Below are positions 1 to 9,000 of a stretch of DNA of 34,671 bases, one piece after another; within the stretch, counting starts at the first letter, position 1; the number at the start of each line of letters is the position of its first letter. This DNA comes from Parabacteroides sp. AM08-6. GTDB lineage: Bacteria; Bacteroidota; Bacteroidia; Bacteroidales; Tannerellaceae. The DNA lies in assembly GCF_003473295.1 (NCBI RefSeq), contig NZ_QRMP01000031.1, forward strand, positions 15,750 through 50,420, written 5' to 3'. The notes under the pieces were generated by a model, which had not been told where the DNA came from, searched no databases, and was given only the letters and a program-made list of their open reading frames with translations. The translations under genes and the position numbers were made by a program.

Positions 1-32
1 CTCAACGATAATCGTTAACATACAGCGTGTCG

Positions 33-120
33 AGTGCCACCGGCATGGCATTGTAGTGCCATCCTAATGGCACAAGAGTGCCACTACTATGGCACTGCAG
101 TGTCACCCGTATGGCACTGG
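33..120. repeat. Array of four 22-bp palindromic tandem repeats
   Basis: Four consecutive units of exactly 22 bp start at 33, 55, 77 and 99. Each contains an inverted repeat of the form GTGCCA-N6-TGGCAC. Unit 2 is a perfect 7+4+7 palindrome and unit 3 is perfect over AGTGCCA/TGGCACT; units 1 and 4 carry one or two mismatches in the arms. The six central bases and the three or four bases between units vary. There are no unique spacers, so this is not CRISPR. The array lies about 180 bp beyond the 3' end of the tRNA-Glu gene. Its period is shared with three other arrays in the window. Function unknown. Confidence 0.9.
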
Positions 121-247
121 GTGAAATAAACAACCGGAATCAATCAGGAACCAACGTTATGGATATTAGGAGACTATAGAAATCTATTTTCTGTTGCTGT
201 TGAATGAACCGGGATATTAAAAAGTCTCAGTCGTGTTACAGTGGTAT

Positions 248-285
248 AAAAGAAAATAGCTGCAATCTTTCGAATTACAGCTATT
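248..285 (-). terminator. Intrinsic terminator of tRNA-Glu
   Basis: Read on the minus strand, an 8-bp perfect stem (AATAGCTG 255-262 with CAGCTATT 278-285) is followed by a U-rich run (complement of 248-254). It lies 15 bases beyond the tRNA 3' end, as expected for a tRNA terminator. Bases 121-247 show nothing else that I recognise. Confidence 0.75.
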
Positions 286-299
286 AATTGTTTTGTTTG

Positions 300-372
300 T
301 AGTGCGTCCGGGGGTCGAACCCGAGTTTCCGCCGTGAGAGGGCGGCGTCCTGGACCACTAGACGAATGCACC
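300..372 (-). tRNA. tRNA-Glu, anticodon CTC
   Basis: A 73-nt cloverleaf can be drawn on the minus strand. The D arm and anticodon arm match bacterial tRNA-Glu closely: GTCTAG in the D region, and anticodon stem CCGCC/GGCGG around loop CTCTCAC. The anticodon CTC (complement of 336-338) reads GAG codons. The T loop is TTCGACC and the discriminator base is A. No CCA is encoded. The acceptor stem (366-372 with 301-307) has an A-C mismatch at the 6-67 position and a terminal G-U pair, so it is weaker than usual. A minor gene beside a TTC-reading tRNA-Glu elsewhere in the genome is likely. Confidence 0.9.
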
Positions 373-545
373 GGTTTTGTCAATCTTTGTGTTTGACGTT
401 GCGAAAGTAGTAATTATTTTATTTCGCTGTTCTTTTATGCGGAAATTTTTTGGAAGAAATTTTCGATAGCTGTCATAATGCAAGCTAAATGGCTTCTGCA
501 GCACTAAAAGGCGTTAAAAGTGATAGCAAATTCGTTTATATTTCA

Positions 546-576
546 TTGGCGTTCCTGTTTATTTATTCTACCTTTG
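546..576 (+). promoter_or_regulatory. Candidate Bacteroidales promoter of mutA-mutB
   Basis: TACCTTTG at 569-576 matches the Bacteroidales -7 consensus TAnnTTTG exactly. TTGG at 546-549 sits 19 bp upstream as a -33-like element. It implies a leader of about 60 nt before the mutA ATG at 643. I see no cobalamin riboswitch in this leader, although MutB needs B12. The rest of 373-642 shows no gene. Confidence 0.65.
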
Positions 577-642
577 CCACTTGTTGTTGAACAATATACT
601 TATTGAACAATTACTAATACCAGTATTAAAATAACTAATATT

Positions 643-2544
643 ATGGCAGAACTAAAAGAAAAACTTTTCTCAGAATTCGCTCCGGTATCTACTGAAGAGT
701 GGATGGCGAAGATTACGGCAGACCTGAAAGGGGTTCCGTTTGAGAAAAAGCTTGTCTGGAAGACAGGCGAAGGATTTAATGTAAATCCTTTCTATCGTGC
801 AGAGGACATCGAAGGATTGAAGACGACCGAGTCTCTCCCCGGTGAATTCCCTTATGTTCGCGGAACAAAAAAGGACAACGATTGGAAGGTACGCCAGAAC
901 ATCGAAGTGACTTGTTTTAAAGGAGCCAATGAAAAGGCTAAAGACCTGTTGACGAAAGGGGTTACTTCTCTCGGTTTTATAATCAAAGGTGATGAAGTCG
1001 ATGCGGAAAACATCGCTGCTTTGTTGGACGGTATTTGTCCGGCTGCTGTTGAACTGAACTTCAACACTTGCAATTGTAAAGCTGAAAAATTGATTGGCAT
1101 TCTGGCTGATAATTACAAGGCGAAAGGAGTAGACCTGAGTAAATGCTTTGGTTCTGTAAATTTTGACCCGTTCAAGAAACCTTTGGTAAAAGGCAAGGAA
1201 AACGAAAACTGGGTAGAAACTGCTGCGGCTGTGCTCAAAGCCGGCAGAGCATTGCCCCGTTACAAAGTGTTGGCGGTTAATGCGTTTTATTTCAACAATG
1301 CAGGTGCTTATATTTCTCAGGAACTGGGGTATGCACTGACATGGGGGAACGAATTGATGGCTAAATTGACTGAAGCCGGTTTCGAAGCCGATGAAGTTGC
1401 CAAGAAGATTAAATTCAACATGGGTATCAGCTCCAACTACTTCATGGAAATAGCCAAGTTCCGTGCCGCACGCTGGTTGTGGGCCGAAATCGTAGCGGCT
1501 TATAATCCGGTTTGCCACTGTCCGACAGAATGCCCGAACAAGGCTGCGAACGGTATGTGCCGTTGCGCTTGCAAGATGCATGTACATGCACAGACTTCAG
1601 AATGGAACATGACACTTTACGATGCTCACGTAAACTTGCTCCGTTCACAAACTGAAGCTATGTCGGCCGCCTTAGCCGGTGTAGACTCTATAACAGTCCG
1701 TCCATTCGACAAAATATATCAGACTCCGGACGACTTTTCCGAACGTATCGCACGTAACCAACAGTTATTGTTGAAAGAAGAATGCCATTTGGACAAAGTG
1801 GTAGACCCTTCTGCCGGTTCTTATTATGTGGAAGTTTTGACCAACTCGTTGGCTGATGTTGCTTGGAAACTCTTCCTGGAAGTAGAAGACAAGGGCGGTT
1901 TCGGTAAGTTGGCCAATACAGGTGAAATCCAAAATGCAGTCAATGCCTCCAATGAGGCTCGCAAGAAGGCGGTTGCTACTCGCCGTGAAGTATTGCTGGG
2001 TTCTAACCAGTTCCCGAATTTCAACGAAGTGGCTGCCGGAAAGATTAAGGAAACAGCATCTTGTTGTTGTGGCGGCGGTCGTTGTGGTGAAGCCACTATT
2101 CCGTCTCTCGACTTCTCTCGCGGTGCTTCCCAGTTTGAAGCTTTGCGTCTGGCAACAGAAAAGAGCGGTAAGACTCCGAAGGTATTCATGCTTACAATCG
2201 GAAACTTGGCTATGCGTTTGGCTCGTTCGCAGTTCTCAAGCAACTTCTTTGCTTGTGCCGGATATAAAGTCATTGACAACTTAGGTTTCGATACAGTAGA
2301 AGCAGGTGTGGAAGCTGCTGTTAAGGCTGGTGCCGAAATCGTAGTTCTTTGCTCAAGCGACGATGAATATGCGGAATTAGCTCCTGCTGCTTACAAAGCT
2401 TTGGCCGGAAGAGCCGAATTTGTTGTAGCCGGTATGCCTGCTTGTATGGACGACCTGAAAGCTATAGGTATCGAGCAATATATAAATGTAAAGAGCAATG
2501 TGCTTGAAACATTGAAAGCTTTCAACGTAAAATTAGGTATTTAA
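643..2544 (+). CDS. mutA: Methylmalonyl-CoA mutase, small (non-catalytic) subunit
   Basis: This is the 633-residue partner of MutB in the heterodimeric mutase that interconverts succinyl-CoA and (R)-methylmalonyl-CoA, the B12 step of propionate production. The N-terminal part is the mutase TIM barrel (for example FYFNNAGAYISQELGYALTW near 215-234, then MEIAKFRAARWLW near 268-280). The C-terminal Rossmann-like domain lacks the DxHxxG cobalamin motif, as expected for the small subunit. Two cysteine-rich stretches are unusual. Residues 291-310 hold six Cys plus nearby His in the barrel, and residues 474-481 hold CCCGGGRC in the linker between domains. The gene is 99 nt upstream of mutB in the same orientation. 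The ATG at 643 starts a conserved-looking N-terminus, so the start is well supported. Confidence 0.97.
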   Translation: MAELKEKLFSEFAPVSTEEWMAKITADLKGVPFEKKLVWKTGEGFNVNPFYRAEDIEGLKTTESLPGEFPYVRGTKKDNDWKVRQNIEVTCFKGANEKAKDLLTKGVTSLGFIIKGDEVDAENIAALLDGICPAAVELNFNTCNCKAEKLIGILADNYKAKGVDLSKCFGSVNFDPFKKPLVKGKENENWVETAAAVLKAGRALPRYKVLAVNAFYFNNAGAYISQELGYALTWGNELMAKLTEAGFEADEVAKKIKFNMGISSNYFMEIAKFRAARWLWAEIVAAYNPVCHCPTECPNKAANGMCRCACKMHVHAQTSEWNMTLYDAHVNLLRSQTEAMSAALAGVDSITVRPFDKIYQTPDDFSERIARNQQLLLKEECHLDKVVDPSAGSYYVEVLTNSLADVAWKLFLEVEDKGGFGKLANTGEIQNAVNASNEARKKAVATRREVLLGSNQFPNFNEVAAGKIKETASCCCGGGRCGEATIPSLDFSRGASQFEALRLATEKSGKTPKVFMLTIGNLAMRLARSQFSSNFFACAGYKVIDNLGFDTVEAGVEAAVKAGAEIVVLCSSDDEYAELAPAAYKALAGRAEFVVAGMPACMDDLKAIGIEQYINVKSNVLETLKAFNVKLGI

Positions 2545-2550
2545 TAATCA

Positions 2551-2640
2551 GTAGTGGGTAGCTAGTTGGTAGTAACCGGATAATATGAAAGATTATTCTC
2601 TTCTGCCAACTATCAATTGCCAACTACTAACTCCATAATA
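2551..2640 (+). other. Long imperfect intercistronic hairpin between mutA and mutB
   Basis: The 99-bp gap contains two inverted arms. The left arm (about 2551-2575) has TAGTGGGTA and TAGTTGGTAG. The right arm (about 2603-2630) has CTGCCAACTA and TGCCAACTA, which pair with the left arm if G-U pairs are allowed. A small inner stem ATAAT/ATTAT is present at about 2581-2598. There is no U-run after it, so it looks like a processing or stability element rather than a terminator. Confidence 0.6.
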
Positions 2641-2643
2641 ATT

Positions 2644-4791
2644 ATGAGACCAAATTTTAAAAACATAGATATAAAGAATGCCGGTTTTGCAGCTACCAAT
2701 GCTGCCGAATGGGCAAAAGCCAATGGCATCGAAGCCAATTGGAAAACCCCCGAGCATATCGAGGTGAAACCTGTATATACAAAAGAGGATTTGGAAGACA
2801 TGGAGCATTTGAATTATGCCTCCGGTTTGCCTCCTTATCTGCGTGGCCCGTATAGCGGTATGTATGCGATGCGTCCCTGGACGATTCGTCAGTATGCCGG
2901 CTTCTCTACAGCAGAAGAGTCCAACGCCTTTTATCGTCGTAACCTGGCTTCCGGCCAGAAAGGGTTGTCTGTGGCATTCGACCTTCCGACACACCGTGGA
3001 TATGATGCCGACAACGAACGTGTAGTCGGCGATGTTGGTAAGGCAGGCGTATCCATCTGCTCTTTGGAAAACATGAAAGTTCTGTTCGACGGCATTCCAT
3101 TGAACAAGATGTCTGTTTCCATGACAATGAATGGAGCCGTTCTTCCCGTATTGGCATTTTATATCAATGCAGGGCTGGAACAAGGCGCTAAGTTGGAAGA
3201 AATGGCCGGTACAATCCAGAATGATATCCTGAAAGAGTTCATGGTGCGTAATACCTATATCTATCCGCCCGAATTCTCCATGAAGATTATCGCTGATATC
3301 TTTGAATATACTTCACAGAAGATGCCGAAGTTCAACTCTATTTCTATCTCCGGTTATCACATGCAGGAAGCCGGCGCAACTGCAGATATAGAGATGGCTT
3401 ACACCTTGTGCGACGGTATGGAATACCTCCGCGCCGGAGTAAATGCAGGTATTGATGTAGATGCTTTCGCTCCGCGTCTGTCATTCTTCTGGGCTATCGG
3501 TGTGAATCACTTCATGGAAATTGCTAAGATGCGTGCTGCCCGTATGCTGTGGGCTAAGATTGTAAAGAGCTTCGGAGCCAAGAATCCGAAATCTTTGGCT
3601 TTGCGTACTCACTGTCAGACTTCCGGTTGGTCATTGACGGAACAAGACCCGTTCAACAATGTAGGTCGTACTTGTATCGAAGCGATGGCAGCGGCTTTGG
3701 GACATACTCAGTCCCTGCATACCAACGCATTGGACGAAGCTATCGCGTTGCCGACGGACTTCTCGGCCCGTATTGCCCGTAACACCCAGATTTATATCCA
3801 GGAAGAAACAAAGATTTGTAAGGAAATCGACCCGTGGGCCGGTTCTTATTACGTGGAAACTTTGACAAACGAACTGGTACATAAAGGCTGGGCGTTAATT
3901 CAGGAAATCGAAAGCATGGGCGGTATGGCGAAAGCTATCGAGACAGGCCTGCCGAAGATGCGTATCGAAGAAGCGGCTGCCCGTACGCAGGCTCGTATCG
4001 ACTCCGGTGTCCAAACTATCGTAGGCGTAAACAAATATCGTCTGCCGAAGGAAGATCCGATTGATATTCTTGAAATCGATAATACAGCCGTACGTAACGA
4101 ACAGATTGAATTGCTGAAGAAATTACGCGCAAACCGTGATGAGGCAGCAGTTCAGAAAGCGCTGGCCGATATTACCGAATGTGTGAAGACAAAGAAAGGC
4201 AATCTGCTTGAACTGGCTGTTAAGGCTGCCGGTTTGCGTGCGTCATTGGGCGAAATTTCCGATGCTTGCGAAGTGGTTGTCGGTCGTTATAAAGCAATTA
4301 TCAGAACTATATCAGGCGTGTATTCATCAGAAACAAAGAAAGATGCAGACTTTGTAAGAGCTTGTGAGCTTACAGAACAGTTTGCGAAGAAAGAAGGTCG
4401 TCAGCCACGTATTATGATTGCAAAGATGGGGCAGGACGGGCACGACCGTGGTGCTAAGGTTGTTGCTACAGGCTATGCCGACTGCGGTTTCGACGTAGAT
4501 ATGGGACCTTTGTTCCAGACTCCGGCCGAGGCTGCCCGTCAAGCTGTGGAAAACGACGTTCATGTAATGGGTGTTTCTTCACTGGCTGCCGGACATAAGA
4601 CTCTGGTTCCGCAGGTAATCGAGGAACTGAAGAAATTGGGCCGTCCCGACATTATTGTGATTGCCGGAGGCGTAATTCCTGCACAGGACTATGACTTCCT
4701 GTATAAAGCAGGTGTGGCTGCTATCTTCGGTCCGGGTACTTCCGTTGCTAAGGCTGCTTGCCAGATATTGGAAATACTGTTAGGCGAATAA
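2644..4791 (+). CDS. mutB: Methylmalonyl-CoA mutase, large catalytic subunit
   Basis: This 715-residue protein is the catalytic, adenosylcobalamin-binding subunit. The N-terminal barrel carries the family signature around [23 protein letters not shown]. The C-terminal B12 domain has DGHDRG at residues 598-603, where His600 (codon at 4441) is the expected cobalt ligand, followed by [12 protein letters not shown]. Together with MutA it supports succinate-to-propionate fermentation. An in-frame TTG at 2617 could extend it by nine residues, but those residues lie in the intercistronic hairpin and do not look like protein. ATG 2644 ([10 protein letters not shown]) is therefore preferred. No epimerase or decarboxylase gene adjoins it. 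Two hairpins follow the stop codon. Confidence 0.98.
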   Translation: MRPNFKNIDIKNAGFAATNAAEWAKANGIEANWKTPEHIEVKPVYTKEDLEDMEHLNYASGLPPYLRGPYSGMYAMRPWTIRQYAGFSTAEESNAFYRRNLASGQKGLSVAFDLPTHRGYDADNERVVGDVGKAGVSICSLENMKVLFDGIPLNKMSVSMTMNGAVLPVLAFYINAGLEQGAKLEEMAGTIQNDILKEFMVRNTYIYPPEFSMKIIADIFEYTSQKMPKFNSISISGYHMQEAGATADIEMAYTLCDGMEYLRAGVNAGIDVDAFAPRLSFFWAIGVNHFMEIAKMRAARMLWAKIVKSFGAKNPKSLALRTHCQTSGWSLTEQDPFNNVGRTCIEAMAAALGHTQSLHTNALDEAIALPTDFSARIARNTQIYIQEETKICKEIDPWAGSYYVETLTNELVHKGWALIQEIESMGGMAKAIETGLPKMRIEEAAARTQARIDSGVQTIVGVNKYRLPKEDPIDILEIDNTAVRNEQIELLKKLRANRDEAAVQKALADITECVKTKKGNLLELAVKAAGLRASLGEISDACEVVVGRYKAIIRTISGVYSSETKKDADFVRACELTEQFAKKEGRQPRIMIAKMGQDGHDRGAKVVATGYADCGFDVDMGPLFQTPAEAARQAVENDVHVMGVSSLAAGHKTLVPQVIEELKKLGRPDIIVIAGGVIPAQDYDFLYKAGVAAIFGPGTSVAKAACQILEILLGE

Positions 4792-4792
4792 T

Positions 4793-4834
4793 AAAAGACG
4801 TAAGGCTTTTTGAATAAAAGCGTAAGTCTTTTTT
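4793..4834 (+). terminator. Hairpin terminator after mutB
   Basis: AAAAGAC (4793-4799) pairs with GTCTTTT (4826-4832). Inner pairing of GGCTTTT with AAAAGC extends the stem. A run of T follows at 4829-4834. It begins two bases after the mutB stop codon. Confidence 0.7.
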
Positions 4835-4837
4835 GAT

Positions 4838-4878
4838 AAAACCGCGCAGTTTCCGGAGGGAGGTTGCGCGGTTGTTTT
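4838..4878. terminator. GC-rich hairpin, second terminator or leader hairpin
   Basis: A perfect 9-bp stem, AACCGCGCA (4840-4848) with TGCGCGGTT (4865-4873), encloses a 16-nt loop. It is followed by GTTTTA on the plus strand and by TTTT on the minus strand. It sits between mutB and the S41 protease start at 4899. Confidence 0.65.
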
Positions 4879-4898
4879 ATAAATTAAATAGATGTACA

Positions 4899-6311
4899 AT
4901 GAATTCGAGGTTTGTTCTTGGGTGTAAAGCTGTTAGTATTCTGTCTGGAATGCTGGCTTGTCTGTTATTTGTGTCTTCCTGTAAGGATAGTGATGAACCT
5001 GACGTATTAAAGGATGATGTGAATACTTGGATTTATAAAACTATGACAGATTATTATCTGTGGTATGATGAAATCCCGGCAAAAAACAAACTCGATTTCA
5101 ATCAATCTCCGGAAGATTTCTTTAATTCGCTTTTATATTTGGAAGAGGATGGAGCAGTTATATATGGTCAAAACTATGTGTTTTCTCGAATAGAGAAGAA
5201 AAAAGGAACAGCCAAAAGTATTGACACTTCTGATTCTTATGGGTTCGATTTTGCCCTGTATTCTCTCCAGGATGCTTCTTACTTTTATGCAAGAGTGATA
5301 GCTGTTTATCCTAATTCTCCTGCATCGGAAGCGGGTTTGCAACGGGGCGACTGGATTTTGGGTGTGAATAGCCTGAATAATATCACAACAGCGAAGGCTT
5401 TATATGCAGGAGGAAAAACAACCTTCCTGATAGGTGAATATGATATGGAAAGGGAGCGGCTCGTTTTTTCCAAGGAATTGCCGATTGGTTCGTCCCGGGC
5501 AGTGGAAGATACTCCTTTCTTGAAAGATACGGTTTTGCATATAGGAGAGAAAAATATAGGATACCTGATGTACAACACTTTCTCGTCAGGTCCGACCGAC
5601 AATGATAATACATACGATGATCGGTTGAAACAAATTTTCTCCAGCTTCAAATCCCGGAATGTGAATGAATTTGTGCTCGACTTGCGCTATAATGGCGGAG
5701 GATTGGTATCTTGTGCACAATTGTTGACTTCGTTGTTGGTGCCGGCAAGTGATTTAGGCAAAACGTTTTGCCTTATGGAGTATAATGATAAAAAGAAAGA
5801 ACTTAATCAAAGCTTATTGTTGAAGAAAAACAGTGAGATGTCTAATGCCAACCTGAACCTGAAGCGGGTTTATGTATTAGTGGGAGAAGCAACGGCTTCA
5901 GCTTCGGAAGCGGTGATTAACTGTCTGAAACCTTATGCGGAAAGTGTTACGCTCATCGGAGAGAAGACCGTGGGAAAACGTGTAGGTTCCATTATATTCG
6001 GGGAAAGGGAAGACTATGATTATTTGCTTCATCCGATTGTTCTCCGTATCTACAACGGAAAGCATGAAGCTGATTATGCAAACGGATTTACACCGGATAT
6101 CTATGCCGATGAACTGTATTCGCATGAAAAACTATATCCGTTCGGTGACGCGAGGGAAACGTTATTTGGTATAGCTCTTGCGCAGATAACCGGACAAACG
6201 TTCCGGGCTGCTTCTACATCTGCATCTGCGAAAAGCATGGATGCCAATGTCACTTTCCCGACACTGGAAAGGAGAAGAGTAAAGGGACTTATTTGGGATG
6301 TTGAGAAATAA
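4899..6311 (+). CDS. S41 family (CtpA-like) peptidase lipoprotein with PDZ domain
   Basis: The 470-residue protein has a lipoprotein signal with lipobox FVSSC, so Cys28 is the likely lipidation site and the protein should be anchored in the envelope. Order of domains: an N-terminal S41 helical segment (TWIYKTMTDYYLWYDEIP), a PDZ domain (NSPASEAGLQRGDWILGVN), then the S41 core with LDLRYNGGG. The motif TASASE supplies the nucleophile Ser334, and Lys360 in GEKTVGK completes the Ser-Lys dyad, 26 residues later. An upstream in-frame ATG at 4833 would run through the preceding hairpin and bury the signal peptide, so 4899 is chosen. The glycosyltransferase gene begins 24 nt after its stop. Substrate unknown. 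Confidence 0.92.
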   Translation: MNSRFVLGCKAVSILSGMLACLLFVSSCKDSDEPDVLKDDVNTWIYKTMTDYYLWYDEIPAKNKLDFNQSPEDFFNSLLYLEEDGAVIYGQNYVFSRIEKKKGTAKSIDTSDSYGFDFALYSLQDASYFYARVIAVYPNSPASEAGLQRGDWILGVNSLNNITTAKALYAGGKTTFLIGEYDMERERLVFSKELPIGSSRAVEDTPFLKDTVLHIGEKNIGYLMYNTFSSGPTDNDNTYDDRLKQIFSSFKSRNVNEFVLDLRYNGGGLVSCAQLLTSLLVPASDLGKTFCLMEYNDKKKELNQSLLLKKNSEMSNANLNLKRVYVLVGEATASASEAVINCLKPYAESVTLIGEKTVGKRVGSIIFGEREDYDYLLHPIVLRIYNGKHEADYANGFTPDIYADELYSHEKLYPFGDARETLFGIALAQITGQTFRAASTSASAKSMDANVTFPTLERRRVKGLIWDVEK

Positions 6312-6335
6312 TCTGATTTTTGAGAGACAATAAAG

Positions 6336-7802
6336 ATGAAAATGATAGATTGCTTTATTCCGTTTATATCGGAGGAACAGGTTGAACAAACCTTATTGTC
6401 ATTGAGAAACTGTAATCAGATAAATAAAATATATTTACTGGCCAAAGAGCCTTATAAGGAAACTCTTGCGGATTGTGAAATATTACCGGTCGGTTCGTTG
6501 GACAGTTCCGTCACCATACGTACGATAGTCGTTCATTCTCAGGCGCCTTATACCTTGGTATATCGGAAACATACGCCTTTGGATTTAGGATTGTTTGCTT
6601 TGGAACGTATGTTGGCTATTGCCGGCGATACGAATGCCGGAATGCTTTATGCCGACCATTACCAGATAGAAGGCGACCGGTACAAACCCTGTCCGCTGAT
6701 AGATTATCAGCAAGGAAGTCTGCGTAATGATTTTGATTTCGGTTCTTTGCTGTTGTTCAATACATTTACCTTGAAACAGGTGATGGCAGACATGAAGAGA
6801 ACATATCTTTCTGCCGGTTTCTACGATTTAAGGCTTCGTCTTTCGGAATGCTCAAAACTTGTTCATGTCAATGAGTATCTGTATTCGGAGGTCGAATTGG
6901 ATAATCGGAGCAGCGGGGAGAAGTTGTTCGATTATGTCGATCCCCGAAATCGCAATGTGCAGATAGAGATGGAAGCTGCCTGTACGGATTACCTGAAACG
7001 GGTAGGAGCTTACTTGCCCCCGGTGTTTGAACCGATAACTTTTGATAAAGGAGACTTTAAAATAGAAGCATCTGTAATTATACCGGTGCGCAACCGTATC
7101 CGGACAATTGGCGATGCAATTCAATCTGTTTTAATGCAACAGACTGATTTTTCTTTCAATGTGATAGTGGTAGACAATCATTCTACAGATGGTACGACGG
7201 AGGCTATTGCCCGGTTTGCATCCGACAAGCGGGTACTGCATTTAATTCCCGAACGGAAAGATTTAGGTATCGGCGGTTGTTGGAACGTAGGGGTACATCA
7301 TCCGGAATGTGGTAAGTTTGTTGTCCAGTTGGATAGCGATGATGTGTATAGCGGACCCGATACGCTTCGAAAAATAATCAATGCTTTTTATGAACAAAAC
7401 TGCGCAATGGTGGTCGGTACCTACCGAATGACTGATTTTACGATGAATGAGATTCCTCCCGGTATTATAGACCATAAAGAATGGACACCGGAAAACGGCC
7501 GGAATAATGCTCTTCGTATCAACGGACTTGGAGCGCCAAGAGCTTTCTATACCCCCATACTCCGGAGTATTAATTTGCCGAATACCAGTTATGGGGAGGA
7601 TTATGCGCTGGGATTACGCATTTCGCGTATTTGGCAGATTGGCCGTATTTATGACGTGCTTTATCTGTGCCGGCGTTGGGAAGATAATTCGGACGCGGCT
7701 CTCGATGTTGTCAAAATGAATGCGCATAACACATATAAGGACCGTATCCGAACCTGGGAACTTCAGGCGCGGATAGCGTTGAATACTCATTCGTCCAACT
7801 GA
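6336..7802 (+). CDS. Family 2 glycosyltransferase with N-terminal accessory domain
   Basis: This is a 488-residue cytoplasmic protein without a signal peptide. The C-terminal half is a GT-A fold GT2 domain: SVIIPVRN at about residue 246, VVDNHSTDGT after it, and the nucleotide-sugar/metal motif QLDSDD with Asp333, 335 and 336. A GYxLR-like acceptor region (YGEDYALGLRIS) follows. The N-terminal 240 residues resemble a second, degenerate GT-like domain, with no clear catalytic motif that I can point to. The gene follows the S41 gene closely. Its 3' end overlaps the convergent propeller gene by 16 bp. Donor and acceptor are unknown; together with the DUF4922 and AmpG-like genes beyond, a role in cell-wall sugar metabolism is a guess. 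Confidence 0.88.
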   Translation: MKMIDCFIPFISEEQVEQTLLSLRNCNQINKIYLLAKEPYKETLADCEILPVGSLDSSVTIRTIVVHSQAPYTLVYRKHTPLDLGLFALERMLAIAGDTNAGMLYADHYQIEGDRYKPCPLIDYQQGSLRNDFDFGSLLLFNTFTLKQVMADMKRTYLSAGFYDLRLRLSECSKLVHVNEYLYSEVELDNRSSGEKLFDYVDPRNRNVQIEMEAACTDYLKRVGAYLPPVFEPITFDKGDFKIEASVIIPVRNRIRTIGDAIQSVLMQQTDFSFNVIVVDNHSTDGTTEAIARFASDKRVLHLIPERKDLGIGGCWNVGVHHPECGKFVVQLDSDDVYSGPDTLRKIINAFYEQNCAMVVGTYRMTDFTMNEIPPGIIDHKEWTPENGRNNALRINGLGAPRAFYTPILRSINLPNTSYGEDYALGLRISRIWQIGRIYDVLYLCRRWEDNSDAALDVVKMNAHNTYKDRIRTWELQARIALNTHSSN

Positions 7803-8905
7803 TATACAACAAATGGGTCGTCATGGTAGAAAGTTGGAAGGGCTATCTGATTCGTCTTCTCGTCTATAACGCAGCAGACGCAGAAGTCATTCAATTTATA
7901 CCGTTTGATGGGATTTCCGTTCCAGTCGTATTTCTCCAAATACATGTATCTGTTGCCTTTTTGGATTTCTGCGGCTACCACATAGGGAGTACGGCCTGAA
8001 TATGTGATGTAGACATAATCGCGGGTTGGCAACACTTGCATGTAATAAGATACATTTGAATCTAATCCGTTCGCAATATTAAGCGTCTGTTCGTCGAACC
8101 CGGATTGCTCAAAGTTTAGGATACGGACTGTTTTTGCTTCCAAATCCATGAATTTGACAAACTTTGCATATTTATAAGCGTAGACCATTCTGTTGCGTAA
8201 AGGGTTGACATTTAGCGTCCCTTGAGTCGGCATCTTTTTGGCTTGTTCCAGCCTTAAGCTGTGGATTTTTTCCGTTTGTACAGAGTCTCCTTCCAATGAT
8301 GCCCGGACGATGCTGCCTCCCATTCTGTAAACTAATGCCTTGTCACTTATGGAATAAGCATGTTCGATATAGTCCCACTGCGATTTAGAATTAAAAATTG
8401 TTTTTATGAAATGCTTTTCCAGATTACAATTCAATCCGTAAATTTTACCGTTGTAACCGTCTAACAGGTAACACAGATAAGCCGGGTCGAGTGATTGTAC
8501 AACAATCGGATTCTGAAATTCATCAGGTCCGTTTCCCCGTATTCCAATGGTCTTGACATAAGTGAATTGAGGGAAGTGAAAGACATAAAATGGAGCATTC
8601 ATACTACTCAGAATCAGTAAACTGTCCTTTATAACCATCTTTGGTTCAATCAGTTTAAAGACGAATGTGTCCGGTTCTTCAATATGCGTACCGGTCAGTT
8701 CCACGTCTTCACCGAAAATGTTTTTTCCTTTCAGGTAAACTTCTCCGGCTTCTAAAGGAGGAAGTTCCGCGATGGCTTCTACCGGAATAGTATCGGGTTC
8801 CTGTATGATGTCTGCACTTGGTTCGACAGATGCATTCTTTTTTCCTTTACAGGCAACTACTAGTACGAGCAATGTCAGAGGCAAATAAAAGAATAGGTGT
8901 TTCAT
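7787..8905 (-). CDS. 6-bladed beta-propeller lipoprotein (BF3164-like)
   Basis: The 372-residue protein starts with a lipoprotein signal ending LVVAC, so Cys19 is the probable lipidated residue. A low-complexity acidic linker follows, then a TolB-like/BF3164-type propeller with repeated strand-turn elements such as FPQFTYVKTIGIRGNGPDEFQNP. That motif (KTIGxxGxGPxEF) is typical of this Bacteroidales family, whose function is unknown. Near the C-terminus a CVCC motif is present (residues about 345-348). It is transcribed toward the glycosyltransferase and overlaps its last 16 bases. Two related lipoproteins occur at 24218-26529. Confidence 0.88.
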   Translation of the reverse strand: MKHLFFYLPLTLLVLVVACKGKKNASVEPSADIIQEPDTIPVEAIAELPPLEAGEVYLKGKNIFGEDVELTGTHIEEPDTFVFKLIEPKMVIKDSLLILSSMNAPFYVFHFPQFTYVKTIGIRGNGPDEFQNPIVVQSLDPAYLCYLLDGYNGKIYGLNCNLEKHFIKTIFNSKSQWDYIEHAYSISDKALVYRMGGSIVRASLEGDSVQTEKIHSLRLEQAKKMPTQGTLNVNPLRNRMVYAYKYAKFVKFMDLEAKTVRILNFEQSGFDEQTLNIANGLDSNVSYYMQVLPTRDYVYITYSGRTPYVVAAEIQKGNRYMYLEKYDWNGNPIKRYKLNDFCVCCVIDEKTNQIALPTFYHDDPFVVYQLDE

Positions 8906-8931
8906 CGTGGTATGGGATTTTTATGAATATC

Positions 8932-8939
8932 CAAAGATA
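8932..8939 (-). promoter_or_regulatory. Candidate -7 element for the propeller gene
   Basis: TATCTTTG on the minus strand matches TAnnTTTG exactly, 26 bp upstream of the ATG. No good -33 element is visible. It is divergent from the promoter at 8957-8989. Confidence 0.5.
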
Positions 8940-8956
8940 ATAGTTTTTTCGTTATT

Positions 8957-8989
8957 TTTGTAAAAAGACAATCAAAGTCTATATCTTTG
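8957..8989 (+). promoter_or_regulatory. Bacteroidales promoter of the DUF4922-permease pair
   Basis: TTTG at 8957-8960 and TATCTTTG at 8982-8989 are both exact consensus matches with a 21-bp gap. The start codon follows 11 bp after the -7 box, so the leader is very short. Confidence 0.75.
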
Positions 8990-9000
8990 ACGAATAAATT

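Noticed and set aside
33..120. CRISPR array or invertible promoter
   Set aside because: Units are contiguous, palindromic and 22 bp, with no unique spacers, no cas genes, no recombinase and no promoter flanked by matching inverted repeats.
1..372. Integrative element using tRNA-Glu as attachment site
   Set aside because: No integrase, no duplicated tRNA 3' end and no mobility gene seen in the window.
373..642. Cobalamin riboswitch in front of mutA
   Set aside because: No B12 box or aptamer core is present in the leader; the only one in the window is at 11295-11467.
670..1587. A 305-codon open frame antisense to mutA
   Set aside because: Shadow of the strongly biased mutA codon usage; the peptide has no recognisable domain and mutA is certain.
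2617..2643. Upstream TTG start for mutB
   Set aside because: The nine extra codons lie in the intercistronic hairpin; ATG 2644 gives the family-typical MRPNF start.
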